Positions 25,079-33,813 of a DNA stretch of 64,000 nucleotides are shown here, piece after piece (the first letter of the stretch is position 1; every line of letters starts with the position of its first letter). The stretch is from DAIODI01 sp046349255 (GTDB taxonomy: Bacteria; Pseudomonadota; Alphaproteobacteria; Rhizobiales; Aestuariivirgaceae). Made by a program: the position numbers and the translations under genes. The DNA lies in assembly GCA_046349255.1 (NCBI GenBank), contig JAXMCR010000003.1, forward strand, positions 930,001 to 994,000. Direction: 5' to 3'. The notes beneath the pieces were generated by a model. It saw only the letters and a program-made list of their open reading frames with translations. It was not told the DNA's origin and searched no databases.

Positions 25079-26242
25079 TCAGGCCGCGCGATCGATCGCA
25101 TCGATCAGGTGGCGGGCAAGCGCCTTGGTGGCGCCGGTCGCGTTGTCGGCGACGATCGCCAGGATCCGCATCTTCTCCTTGGCCGAGCCCACGGCCTGCC
25201 GCGTCAGCAGCGTCTCGACCACCTTGCGGCCGAAGCGTTCCGGCGCCGGCCAGTCCTTGTCGGCCTTGGCCTCGCGGGCGACGTCGGCCGCGGCGCGCAG
25301 CACGGGGAAGCATTCGTCCGGCAACCCGCCCGCGACGGTCAGCGAGCGCAGCGACAGCGCACCGTGCTCGTACATCAGCTTGCGCACGCGCTTCACGCTC
25401 GTCGAGTTGAGCCAGGCAAGCGCGCGCTCGACGATGTGCATGTGCCCGTCGACCGCGGCCTTGAGCAGCAGCGTCGCTGTCAGCAGTTCCTTCGAGGAGG
25501 CGAACGCCACGAGCGACAGGAGGTCTTCCGGCCGCGCAGCGTTGAAGATGGCGATGACGGCGCGGTCCTGCGCATCGACGACGGTGCCCTTGCCGTCGTC
25601 GCCCGGCACCCAGTCGTTCGCCTTCACGAGCGCCTGCATGCGGTGACTTGCCCGGCGAGTCTCGATCAGCCGGATATCCAGCGGCAGTGCCTCGAACGAC
25701 AGCAGCTGTTCGACGATATCGCCGTGTTTCCAGAAGCGTACGTAGAGTTTCTTCAGCTGTTTCTCATCGGGCGCAGCGGCGGGATTCTCCAGAAGCGCCT
25801 TCACGGCCTCCTCGCTCCCCGCCTCGATCAGCGCGGAGATCGACTTCGGTCCAATGTCGGCACGGGCCGCAATCACCTTCTGGCGGGCTTCGTCGCCCGC
25901 CCGCGCAATCGCGGCCATGCAGGCTTCCGACATCTCCACCCGACCGATAAACGGCAACGCGATGCGGTCGTCGTCCGCGGCGATCGAGGCGATGACCCGC
26001 GGATCGAGGTCGGGGCAATTGACCAGGCCCAGCGCCAGTTCCTCGCGCACCGTTTCGTCCTCGTCCTCGGTCAACGCGAGGACGACCGGCGTCACCGCTT
26101 CGACCTCGTCCTGCGGCGTCTCGGGATCGCACAGAAGGTCCGCAAGCTGCACCGCAAGCTCCCACCGATCGCGACGGCTACCTTCGGCAATCACCGTCTC
26201 GAAGATGCTCGTATCGAAGATGGGGGCGTGGGTGTCGGTCAC
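25079..26242 (-). CDS. DUF2336-like helical repeat protein
   Basis: A 387-residue soluble, Ala/Leu-rich helical protein resembling the alphaproteobacterial DUF2336 family, built from HEAT-like helical pairs. Segments such as REELALGLVNCPDLDPRVI, RQKVIAARADIG and VKALLENPA show the repeats. The GTG at 26242 is preferred over an upstream in-frame ATG because AGGAG precedes it at a proper distance. Function is unknown; family members often sit near signalling genes. A TAAA-N7-TTAA box upstream suggests CtrA-type control. Confidence 0.6.
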   Translation of the reverse strand: MTDTHAPIFDTSIFETVIAEGSRRDRWELAVQLADLLCDPETPQDEVEAVTPVVLALTEDEDETVREELALGLVNCPDLDPRVIASIAADDDRIALPFIGRVEMSEACMAAIARAGDEARQKVIAARADIGPKSISALIEAGSEEAVKALLENPAAAPDEKQLKKLYVRFWKHGDIVEQLLSFEALPLDIRLIETRRASHRMQALVKANDWVPGDDGKGTVVDAQDRAVIAIFNAARPEDLLSLVAFASSKELLTATLLLKAAVDGHMHIVERALAWLNSTSVKRVRKLMYEHGALSLRSLTVAGGLPDECFPVLRAAADVAREAKADKDWPAPERFGRKVVETLLTRQAVGSAKEKMRILAIVADNATGATKALARHLIDAIDRAA

Positions 26243-26316
26243 CGTGGTGCTCCTGCTGAACCGGAAGGCCGGGCTTGCGAGCCGGGATGGTGACTGTAAC
26301 GCTATCAAGCGACAGG

Positions 26317-26331
26317 TTAAGAACCCGTTTA
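26317..26331 (-). promoter_or_regulatory. Possible CtrA box (one mismatch)
   Basis: On the minus strand this reads TAAA-CGGGTTC-TTAACC, one mismatch from TTAA-N7-TTAACC. It is about 75-90 bases upstream of the DUF2336-like start. It is weaker than the perfect boxes at 28135 and 31790. Confidence 0.35.
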
Positions 26332-26362
26332 CCATGTTCTCCGGGCGTTTACGTCCGGTGGA

Positions 26363-27586
26363 TCAGCCCGTCTCGCTCTGGGCGGCGACCGCGACCGGCG
26401 TCGTCGCCGGCGAGACGGCGACGCGCGAGTCGGCCGCCTTGGGCGGCGAGGCCCGCATCCGCATGCGGTAGATCGCGTAGAGGCCGAGGCCGGCGAAGAT
26501 CACGGCCATGTAGGTCATAAAGCCCGGCGTCCCGAGCGCCTGCATCGTGGCGCCTGCCAGCGAGGGACCGAGAACGGCGCCCATGCCGTACACAAGGACG
26601 AGTTGGCCGGATGCGCCGAGCATCTGGTCCTTGGTCAAATGGTCGTTCGCGTGCGCGATGGCGACCGAGTAGATTGGCATCGCGATCGCCCCGAACACGG
26701 AGAACAGCACGATCAGCGACTGCACGGAGTACTCGCCCGCGAAGATGCAGGCGACGGCGACGACCGCCGCCAGGAAAGCCAGCGCGGTGAGCACCGAGCG
26801 GCGGTCAAAACGGTCCGACAGGAGGCCGATCGGAAACTGGGTCAGGATCACGCCCAGCGGCGGCAGGGCCATCATCAGGGCGACGCGCGACACGTCGAGC
26901 CCCTGCATCATGCCGTAGACCGCGCCCATGCTGAAGAACGCGCTCTGCGCCAAGCCGTTGGCGAACGTCGCGATCACGGCCAATGGCGACTCGCGGTAGA
27001 GGTCGCGCAGGCCGACGGCCTTCGGCGTTTCGATCCGGGGTTCGCTCGTCGGCGCGAGCGAAATCGGCACGAGTGACAGCGACATCAGCGCCGAGACCAG
27101 GATGAAGCGGGAGAACCCGCTCGTGTCCGCGATGTTGAGCAGGAATTGGCCGAAGCCGATCGCGCCGTAGACGATGATCATGTAGACGGAGAGGATGCGG
27201 CCACGAGAGCGGTTGGTGGAGGCGGCGTTCAGCCAGCTTTCGACGACGATGTAGAGCCCCGCCGTGCACAGACCCGCGAAGAAGCGCATCGCGAACCACC
27301 ACGGCGCGCTCACCCACAACGGGATGAGCAGCACCGCCGTCGAAGCGACCGAGGCGAATGCCGCGAACACCCGGATGTGCCCGACGCGAGCCACCACCAG
27401 CGGCGTCACGAAGGCGCTCAGGAGCTGGCCCAGCGGGAAGCCCGACATGATGATGCCGGTCGTCGTCGTCGAAAAACTCTCCCGGGCAGCCGTCAAACCC
27501 ACGAGTGAGCCCTGCAGGCCGTTGCCCATGGCGAGCAGCATCACCCCGAGGAGCAAGGCCCAGACGGCGCGCAAGTCTCTCAGCAT
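26363..27586 (-). CDS. MFS permease (YcaD-like)
   Basis: A 407-residue major-facilitator protein with 12 predicted helices, similar in layout to the YcaD group. The motif-A-like loop IGLLSDRFDRRSVL lies between helices 8 and 9 (second half). The ESWLNAASTNRSRGRI segment is typical for this subgroup. The start at 27586 (MLRDLRAVWAL) avoids a basic 20-residue extension of the longer frame. Substrate is unknown. Confidence 0.85.
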   Translation of the reverse strand: MLRDLRAVWALLLGVMLLAMGNGLQGSLVGLTAARESFSTTTTGIIMSGFPLGQLLSAFVTPLVVARVGHIRVFAAFASVASTAVLLIPLWVSAPWWFAMRFFAGLCTAGLYIVVESWLNAASTNRSRGRILSVYMIIVYGAIGFGQFLLNIADTSGFSRFILVSALMSLSLVPISLAPTSEPRIETPKAVGLRDLYRESPLAVIATFANGLAQSAFFSMGAVYGMMQGLDVSRVALMMALPPLGVILTQFPIGLLSDRFDRRSVLTALAFLAAVVAVACIFAGEYSVQSLIVLFSVFGAIAMPIYSVAIAHANDHLTKDQMLGASGQLVLVYGMGAVLGPSLAGATMQALGTPGFMTYMAVIFAGLGLYAIYRMRMRASPPKAADSRVAVSPATTPVAVAAQSETG

Positions 27587-27699
27587 GACCGGCCAGTCTC
27601 CCCGAAGGCGAATCCGCAAGCGCAGTGCGCGGGCGGCGTAGGGGTACAAAGCGGCGGTTTCATGCTCGCCGCAACGGCCGTTTCACGAAATCGGCGCCG

Positions 27700-28062
27700 T
27701 CAAAGGATGCCAGTTTGCCGCAGCTTCAGATCGAGGATGTCCTCGTCGTAGGGCTTCATCATGCATTCGGTCACGCCGTCCCAGATGGCGCGCCCGATCT
27801 CGCCGGCATCCCGTGTGCGGGGCGAGATGATGATCTTCGGGGATCGGCCGGTCATCCGGCGCAGCTTCCGGATGAAGACGCTGGCGTCCGCGCAGCCTGT
27901 CTCTTCATCGAGCAGGATCAGCTCCGGCATGGCCTGCCGGCAGCGCGCGATCGCGTCATCCTCGCCGTCGGCGACGGCGCAGTCGAACCCGTAGCGCGAC
28001 AGCATGGCTTCGAGCCGCTGCCGTCCCGCCTGGTCGCCGTCGATGATGAGGCACTGCGTCAT
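27700..28062 (-). CDS. Single-domain response regulator (receiver only)
   Basis: A 120-residue CheY/CpdR-like receiver with no output domain. The phospho-acceptor is D52 (ILLDEE), the acidic site is IIDGD (8-10), the switch residue is S80 and the conserved Lys is K103 (MMKPYD). Such proteins work by phosphorelay or protein binding. The ATG at 28062 gives a regular receiver; a 16-residue upstream extension is unlikely. A perfect CtrA-type box lies 73 bases upstream, suggesting cell-cycle control. Whether it matches DivK or CpdR cannot be decided by eye. Confidence 0.85.
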   Translation of the reverse strand: MTQCLIIDGDQAGRQRLEAMLSRYGFDCAVADGEDDAIARCRQAMPELILLDEETGCADASVFIRKLRRMTGRSPKIIISPRTRDAGEIGRAIWDGVTECMMKPYDEDILDLKLRQTGIL

Positions 28063-28134
28063 GTGCGGTATCTGCCCGGGTGGCGTCGCCGAAAAGCCGG
28101 CGGGGACCACACACCGACTCCTGAGTTGAGCAGG

Positions 28135-28149
28135 TTAATGGGGAGTTAA
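28135..28149. promoter_or_regulatory. CtrA-binding box, perfect TTAA-N7-TTAA
   Basis: TTAA-TGGGGAG-TTAACC matches the full CtrA consensus, including the CC that often follows. It lies between the divergent receiver gene (start 28062) and the MaoC gene (start 28393). The shorter distance favours the receiver gene as target. Confidence 0.6.
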
Positions 28150-28392
28150 CCGTTCGGGCATCCTGCCCGTTCCAGCGGAATCAGCTATTGGGATCAGGGG
28201 CTTGGGAAGTTGGACTGAATCAGTTTGTAAGCCGTGTTCGACGTGGCCGGGGGCACAGAATCGAGACTCGAGCGATTCTCTGCACACGCCGATACAACTC
28301 ATGCGCGTAATTCGATGTTCACGTTTCGCCCCATCACCCTTTTCCGCGAGCCCTGCTAGAACAGCGCCATCGGCCAATCGGGAGGGACCACC

Positions 28393-28851
28393 TTGGCAGG
28401 GCTGTGGCTGGAAGAGTTCGAGGTCGGGCGCATCTATCAGCATGCGATCACCCGTACGGTGACGGAGGCAGACAACGTCCTGTTCTCGTGCCTCACCCAT
28501 AATCCGCAGCCACTGCACATCGACCGGCACTTCGCCACCGGCACCGAATGGGGCCAGCCGATCATGAATTCGCTGTTCACGCTCGGGCTGATGATCGGCA
28601 TTTCGGTGAACGACCTCACGCTCGGCACCACCGTCGGCAACCTCGGCATGACGGATGTGCGCTTCCCTGCCCCCTTGTTCTACGGCGACACGGTGAACGT
28701 CGCGACCGAGGTCAAGAGCAAGCGGGAGAGCAGGTCCCGGCCGGATGTCGGCATCGTCGAGTTCATCCATCGCGCCTACAAGCAGGACGGCACGCTCGTT
28801 GCCGAGTGCACGCGCCAGGCAATGATGCGCAAGCGTCCCGCTACAGCCTAA
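28393..28851 (+). CDS. MaoC-like (R)-hydratase
   Basis: A 152-residue single hot-dog MaoC domain. The hydratase segment is around TEADNVLFSCLTHNPQPLH, with Asp/His of the catalytic dyad expected there, and GNLGMTDVRFPAPLFYGDT is conserved. It hydrates or dehydrates acyl-CoA C=C bonds. The start is TTG at 28393 with a strong GGGAGGG SD nine bases upstream. The next gene, a CitE-type lyase, begins 10 bases after its stop. The pair suggests successive steps on a C4-C5 acyl-CoA. Confidence 0.85.
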   Translation: MAGLWLEEFEVGRIYQHAITRTVTEADNVLFSCLTHNPQPLHIDRHFATGTEWGQPIMNSLFTLGLMIGISVNDLTLGTTVGNLGMTDVRFPAPLFYGDTVNVATEVKSKRESRSRPDVGIVEFIHRAYKQDGTLVAECTRQAMMRKRPATA

Positions 28852-28861
28852 GGACATCACC

Positions 28862-29695
28862 ATGCGATCCTACCTGTTCGTTCCGGGCGACGATGCCAAA
28901 AAGGTCGCCAAGGCGCTGGCCTCCGAGGCCGACGCCGTGATCCTAGACCTCGAGGACTCGGTCGGCCCGGATCGAAAGGAGGACGCGCGACGTCTGGTGG
29001 CGGAAACGCTGGGGCAGCAGGCCGGCCCGCGGCGCCCCAAGCACTTCGTCCGTATCAACGCGCTCTCGACCGGTTTCGCGAAGGCCGACCTCCAGGCGGT
29101 AATGCCGCACGGCCCAGACGGCATCGTACTGCCGAAGGCCGAAGGCCCTCGCGACATCGACAAACTCAAGATGTTGGCCGGTCGCGCCGTGCCGGTGCTC
29201 GCCATCGCCACAGAGACGGCGCGCTCGCTGTTTCGGATGGGCGACTACGCCGAGGCCGCGCCGCCGTTGATGGCGATCGCGTGGGGCATCGAGGACCTTT
29301 CCGCCGACATCGGGGCGAGCGCCATGCGGCTGCCCGACAAGCGCCTGACCGAGCCGGCGAGCTTCGTGCGCTCGCTGTGCCTCTTCGCGGCGAAGGCTGC
29401 AGGAGTAGAGGCGATCGACACCGTCTACACGGACATCCGCGATCTCGACGCGCTGGAGGCCGAGTGCGCGATCGCGGCGCGGGACGGCTTTACGGGCAAG
29501 CTCGCGATCCACCCGGCCCAAGTGCCGGTGATCAACCGCGCCTTCACGCCGACGACCGAGGCGATCGCGCACGCTCGGAAGATCGTCGAGGCGTTCGAGA
29601 ACCAGAGCGTCGGCGTGCTCTCGATCGACGGACAGATGGTGGACCGCCCCCATCTCGAGCGGGCGAAGCGCCTCCTCGCGCGGGCGCAAGCTTAG
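28862..29695 (+). CDS. HpcH/HpaI-type CoA-ester lyase (CitE-like)
   Basis: A 277-residue TIM-barrel lyase of the malyl-/citramalyl-CoA lyase group. Motifs are RSYLFVPGDDAKKVAKAL, DAVILDLEDSVGPDRK with the metal/acid residues, VRINALSTGF, GIVLPKAEG, IATETARSL and GKLAIHPAQVPVIN. It is coupled to the MaoC gene. A hydratase plus lyase pair would interconvert a methylfumaryl- or related CoA ester with a shorter acyl-CoA and glyoxylate or pyruvate; the exact substrate is inference. Confidence 0.88.
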   Translation: MRSYLFVPGDDAKKVAKALASEADAVILDLEDSVGPDRKEDARRLVAETLGQQAGPRRPKHFVRINALSTGFAKADLQAVMPHGPDGIVLPKAEGPRDIDKLKMLAGRAVPVLAIATETARSLFRMGDYAEAAPPLMAIAWGIEDLSADIGASAMRLPDKRLTEPASFVRSLCLFAAKAAGVEAIDTVYTDIRDLDALEAECAIAARDGFTGKLAIHPAQVPVINRAFTPTTEAIAHARKIVEAFENQSVGVLSIDGQMVDRPHLERAKRLLARAQA

Positions 29696-30303
29696 TCGGG
29701 GCGCCGCATCCGGAAGACGTCGTTCACCACGGCGTACTCGGAGTAGCCGAGCCGCGCGATCGGCTGCATCGCGGCAGTGTTGACGCGGCGCTCCACGATG
29801 TAGCGATCGTCGATGTGAACGCCGACCACGCGCCCGATGACCATCTGGTTCTGGATGTCGCCGTCGTTGTCAGGGAGATCGACGGTCTTGAACCAGCGGC
29901 ACTCGAGCGCCACCGGGCTTTCGGCGACTCGCGGCGCACGCACGATCACGCCCGGAACGGCGGTGAGCCCGGCGTGGGTAAATTCATCCTGCCCGTGCGG
30001 CAAATGCGCCGACGTGAGGTTCATCGCCTCGCGGAGATCCCAAGTCGCGAGGTTCACGACGAATTCACCGGTTTCGGCGACGTTCGTGACGGTATCCTTG
30101 AACTGTCCAGTGCGCCCGACGCCGGCGCCGAAGGCCACGTAGTGCGGATCCTCGGCGAAGGCATTGAAGAAGCTGTAGGGCGCGAGGTTCGGCTTGCCGT
30201 CGCGCGAGATCGTCGAGATCCAGCCGATCGGGCGCGGCGCCACCAGCGCCTTGAACGGATCGTAGACGAGCCCGTGCTCGTTCGTCTGTGCATCATAGAA
30301 CAT
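29692..30303 (-). CDS. Flavin reductase-like FMN-binding protein
   Basis: A 203-residue split-barrel FMN-binding protein of the DIM6/NTAB flavin reductase group. Typical segments are LVAPRPIGWISTISRDGK, NLAPYSFFNAFAEDP and GEFVVNLAT. It reduces free FMN or uses FMN as cofactor with NAD(P)H. It converges on and overlaps the last bases of the lyase gene, and is the last gene of a minus-strand run with the HAD phosphatase (gap 7 bases) and nitroreductase. Confidence 0.9.
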   Translation of the reverse strand: MFYDAQTNEHGLVYDPFKALVAPRPIGWISTISRDGKPNLAPYSFFNAFAEDPHYVAFGAGVGRTGQFKDTVTNVAETGEFVVNLATWDLREAMNLTSAHLPHGQDEFTHAGLTAVPGVIVRAPRVAESPVALECRWFKTVDLPDNDGDIQNQMVIGRVVGVHIDDRYIVERRVNTAAMQPIARLGYSEYAVVNDVFRMRRPD

Positions 30304-30310
30304 CGAAGCG

Positions 30311-31024
30311 TCAGCCTCCGCGAATGTGGATGAGCAGGCGCGGCAGGTCGGCCACGCTGTCGATCACGTGGTCGGCGTGCGGCGCGAGATCCTCGTGCGA
30401 CGAATTGCCAGAGAGAACGCCGATCGCAAGCCCCGCGCCGGCAGCACGCGCCATCTCGATGTCGTGCACGTTGTCGCCGACGACCGCGATCGTCTCCGGC
30501 GCGAGACCGGTAACGGCGCAGAAGGCGTGCACCATGTCCGCGGCCGGCTTCGGGTTCACGACGCTGTCGTAGCCGAGGATCAGCTCGAACATGTCGTCGA
30601 CGCCGAGGTTCTTCGCCGTCACCCTGGCGGTTCTTTCGCTGTCATTTGTGGCGATGCCGAGCTTCAGGCCATCGGCCCGAAGCGCCTCGAACAGCGGGCG
30701 GAGCTCGGCAAGCGGTACGGCCGATAGCGGCCCGTGCGCCTGGCAGAAGCGGTCGACCGCAGCGGTCAGCGCATCGACCTCGTCGGCAGGCATGCCGGGC
30801 CGCCAGGCCGCCGCGAGCTCACGAGACGTCCCACCGGCCCAGATCGAGCCTGCACGGATGGTGTCGCGCTCGGCATCATATCCGGCGATCGCGAGAAGCT
30901 CGGCCGCCGTCGGCTGGTGACCGTTCGCGAACTCGATCGCCAGCGCCTTCAGAACCGGCACCCAGGTGGCGGAAAAATCGATAAGCGTTCCGTCCTTGTC
31001 GAACAGGATGCCATGGATCTCCAT
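30311..31024 (-). CDS. HAD-family phosphatase (Gph-like)
   Basis: A 237-residue HAD hydrolase with motif I FDKDGTLIDF (residues 8-17), motif II as IATNDSE, motif III Lys in NPKPAADM and motif IV VVGDNVHDIEMA. It is close to phosphoglycolate phosphatase-type enzymes with an alpha-helical cap. The substrate cannot be named. It lies between the nitroreductase and flavin reductase genes with gaps of four and seven bases, so they form one operon. Confidence 0.88.
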   Translation of the reverse strand: MEIHGILFDKDGTLIDFSATWVPVLKALAIEFANGHQPTAAELLAIAGYDAERDTIRAGSIWAGGTSRELAAAWRPGMPADEVDALTAAVDRFCQAHGPLSAVPLAELRPLFEALRADGLKLGIATNDSERTARVTAKNLGVDDMFELILGYDSVVNPKPAADMVHAFCAVTGLAPETIAVVGDNVHDIEMARAAGAGLAIGVLSGNSSHEDLAPHADHVIDSVADLPRLLIHIRGG

Positions 31025-31028
31025 CGGC

Positions 31029-31664
31029 TCACACCGGGTCCGGGGCCGGTGCGCGCCACCGGGTGGTGAGGCTTTCGGGCTCTGGCCGCGGGCGGTCCAT
31101 CAACGGCTCCGTGGGTGTCCCGAGGAAGATGAAGCCCGCAACCTTCTCGTGCGGGGCGAGCCCGATCGCCTTCGTGGTCACCGGATCGTAGGCGCACCAG
31201 TCGGTGAGCCATTGGCAGCCGATGCCCATCGCGGTCGCAGCGACGAGCATCGTCTGGCACACGGCGCCGGCCGACAGCACCTGCTCCCATTCGGGGATCT
31301 TCGGATGCGACGTGGCAGTCGACACGACGCACACCACCGTGGGAGCGCGCGTGAAGAAGCTGCGCACGAACGACAGTGCCCCCTCCCCGTGCTCGGGATG
31401 GAGATCGTGCCAGCGCGCTTCGAGAGCCTTGCCGAGCGTGGCCCGCGCATCGCCTTCGATGATGATGAAGCGCCATGGCGTGAGCTTTCCGTGATCCGGC
31501 ACGCGCACCGCGGCCTTGAGGATCCGGTCGAGTTGCTGCGGCGAAGGGCCTGGATCCCCCATCGCCTTCGCCGACGCCGACTTTCGGGTGGAGATGAGTT
31601 CCAGCGGATCGCTCTTCGTATTGAGCCGGTCCGGCGGCAGGCCGTCATTGAGGGTAATCGTCAT
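31029..31664 (-). CDS. Nitroreductase-family flavoenzyme (YdjA-like)
   Basis: A 211-residue FMN-dependent oxidoreductase. RKSASAKAM near residue 27 is the phosphate-binding start, RVPDHGKLTPWRFIIIEGD is typical of the YdjA subgroup, and AATAMGIGCQWLTDW is conserved. It heads the minus-strand operon of nitroreductase, HAD phosphatase and flavin reductase. Physiological substrate is unknown. Confidence 0.88.
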   Translation of the reverse strand: MTITLNDGLPPDRLNTKSDPLELISTRKSASAKAMGDPGPSPQQLDRILKAAVRVPDHGKLTPWRFIIIEGDARATLGKALEARWHDLHPEHGEGALSFVRSFFTRAPTVVCVVSTATSHPKIPEWEQVLSAGAVCQTMLVAATAMGIGCQWLTDWCAYDPVTTKAIGLAPHEKVAGFIFLGTPTEPLMDRPRPEPESLTTRWRAPAPDPV

Positions 31665-31789
31665 TGCGCGTTGCGATCCGGGGTATCTGCGGTTTGCAGG
31701 GCGTGGCGGACAGTTCTTAGCGCGAGGGCACCGGCTCTGTCACGGGTGGTGCGCCCAAGCTGCAAACAATCCCGGATTGAACGATTTCG

Positions 31790-31804
31790 TTAACCCTTTC
31801 TTAA
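31790..31804. promoter_or_regulatory. CtrA-binding box, perfect TTAA-N7-TTAA
   Basis: TTAA-CCCTTTC-TTAA lies 107 bases upstream of the secreted-protein gene at 31911 and 126 bases upstream of the divergent nitroreductase start. Either could be the target. Confidence 0.55.
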
Positions 31805-31910
31805 GGATAAGGTTGAGCGCCTGAGACATTCCGTGCGCTGATGAATTGAGCTTCGGGCAAACTGCGGCAGCCCGGCGAAGCGTGGGATCAACAGGGTGAG
31901 TGCGGGCCGC

Positions 31911-32804
31911 ATGTCTGCCAGTTCGAGATCGTTGCGTCGCAAGGCTGCCGTGGCGGCGTTCATGGTGTTGGGCCCGGTCGCGGCATCCGCGGCCTTCACG
32001 GGATCTGCAGCCGACAGCGATCCGACCGCCAACCTCATCACGAGCACCATCGCGCTGGCGGGCACGCCGCATGAATTGCGCGTGGAAGAAACGCGGCCTG
32101 GAGCCGAAACCATCACGCTCACGGCGCGGCTCGCCGCAGATGGCGGGCGCATCAATCGACCGATTGGCTGGACGCTGCGCCGCAATGGAGCCGTCGTCTT
32201 CACCGTCGATGCGGCAGGCGCGGACATTGCGATCGAGCCTGGCCATTACGAGGTCGAAGCGACGTACGGCACCGTCACCGTCCGGCAACCGGTGGAACTT
32301 GCGCCGCAGCGCGCCGTCGATCTGACGCTGGTGATGAACGTCGGCGGCATGCGCGCGCTTGCGAAGATCGCGGGCGAGCCCCTGCCCGAGACGATCAAGG
32401 CCGACTACAGCGTCTACCCCGCCGATGGTTCCGGCAATGGCGCGCCCGTGGCGGAAACGAGCACCGGCGGCGACATCCTTCGCCTCGGCGCCGGACAGTA
32501 CCGCGTGGAGAGCACGCTGAAACCAGGCAACGTGACGGCCTCCACGGAGATCACCGTGAAGGCCGGCATCCTCAGTTCGCTCGAGATCGACCATCAGGCG
32601 AGCCTTGTGCGACTCGATCTGCCGTCGGGCACGCAGTGGACCTTGCTCAGCGCCGAGACCGGCTGGAACGCCACCGGGACAGGGCCGGTCAGCGCCATGG
32701 CCCTGGCGGCCGGGCATTATCGGCTGCAACAGAATGGGCACGCGATCGAGTTCGACGTGAAGCCGGGCGACCGGCGCACGATCACGCCCGACGCCACCAA
32801 CTGA
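31911..32804 (+). CDS. Secreted beta-rich protein of unknown function
   Basis: A 297-residue protein with an N-terminal signal peptide (basic residues, then AAVAAFMVLGPVAASAAF). Four or more beta-sandwich-like segments follow, each with a 'PGHYEVEATYG', 'GAGQYRVESTL' or 'AAGHYRLQQNG' turn, about 100 residues apart. These repeats resemble carboxypeptidase-regulatory or PEGA-like modules. The ATG at 31911 is preferred to a GTG 15 bases upstream. A perfect CtrA box lies upstream. No enzyme motif was seen. Confidence 0.7.
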   Translation: MSASSRSLRRKAAVAAFMVLGPVAASAAFTGSAADSDPTANLITSTIALAGTPHELRVEETRPGAETITLTARLAADGGRINRPIGWTLRRNGAVVFTVDAAGADIAIEPGHYEVEATYGTVTVRQPVELAPQRAVDLTLVMNVGGMRALAKIAGEPLPETIKADYSVYPADGSGNGAPVAETSTGGDILRLGAGQYRVESTLKPGNVTASTEITVKAGILSSLEIDHQASLVRLDLPSGTQWTLLSAETGWNATGTGPVSAMALAAGHYRLQQNGHAIEFDVKPGDRRTITPDATN

Positions 32805-32805
32805 G

Positions 32806-33723
32806 CTAGCCCGGCAGCGGGATGAACTCCGCCTCATCCCCGGGGACGATGTCGAACCGGCGCTGCTTCCAGTCCTCCTTCGCCGCCTCGATGCGCTCCT
32901 TCGACGACGACACGAAGTTCCACCAGATGTAGCGCGGACCATCGATGGTCGCCCCGCCAAGCACCATCACCCGTGCCGGCGTCTTCGCCTCGACGACGAC
33001 CGGGTCGCCCGGGCGCAACACGAGCAGGCGACCGGCCTCGAACGAGATCCCCCCGATCTCGATCGAGCCGTCGACCACGTAGACGGCACGTTCCTCGTGC
33101 TTCGCATCCACTGGAAGACGTGCGCCGGCAGCGAGTTGGGCCTCGGCGTAGAAGAGATCGCCCGCCGTCCGCACGGGGCTCGTCCGGCCCCAGAGGGAGC
33201 CCGCGATGATCCTCGTACGGATACCACGGTCCTCGACCGACGGCAGCGCGTCCGCAGCATAGTGATCGAACGCCGGCGCCTGCTCCTCGCTCGCCTTCGG
33301 CAGAGCCACCCAGCTCTGGATTCCCCAGACCTGATGCGGGCGGGAGCGTTCGGGCGCGGGCGTGCGCTCGGAATGGACGATGCCGCGACCTGCGGTCATC
33401 CAGTTGAGGGCGCCGGGCGTGATGGCCGTAGCTGACCCGAGGCTGTCGCGATGAAAAATCTCGCCGTCGAATAGCCACGTCACGGTCGAGAGCCCGATGT
33501 GCGGGTGCGGCCGCACGTCGATCCCCTGCCCCGCCTGCATCAGGGCCGGGCCCATCTGGTCGAAGAAGATGAACGGGCCGACCATCTGGCGTTGCGCAGA
33601 TGGCAGCGCGCGGCGAACTTCGAAACCGCCTAAGTCGCGGGCGCGCGGTACGATGACCGTCTCGACGGCGTCGCACGAGCGCGCATCGCCAGGAACCGGA
33701 TCATCTGCCGTGAGGTGGCTCAT
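32806..33723 (-). CDS. Pirin-family cupin
   Basis: A 305-residue bicupin of the pirin family. The metal site is in the N-domain: RPHPHIGLSTVTW, then MTAGRGIVHSE with the third His and the Glu. The C-domain begins around residue 200. Pirins bind Fe(II)/Fe(III), and some act as quercetinases or redox-sensing cofactors; the role here is unknown. It converges on the secreted-protein gene (one base between stops) and is divergent from the Kef gene. Confidence 0.92.
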   Translation of the reverse strand: MSHLTADDPVPGDARSCDAVETVIVPRARDLGGFEVRRALPSAQRQMVGPFIFFDQMGPALMQAGQGIDVRPHPHIGLSTVTWLFDGEIFHRDSLGSATAITPGALNWMTAGRGIVHSERTPAPERSRPHQVWGIQSWVALPKASEEQAPAFDHYAADALPSVEDRGIRTRIIAGSLWGRTSPVRTAGDLFYAEAQLAAGARLPVDAKHEERAVYVVDGSIEIGGISFEAGRLLVLRPGDPVVVEAKTPARVMVLGGATIDGPRYIWWNFVSSSKERIEAAKEDWKQRRFDIVPGDEAEFIPLPG

Positions 33724-33813
33724 TGCGGGTTTCTCCTGTGGCGTAGCGGGCGCGCGGTCCGTAAGGGTATCTCAAACGACAGGCAGCGACACCAAAAGGA
33801 ACGGACCTTCGCG

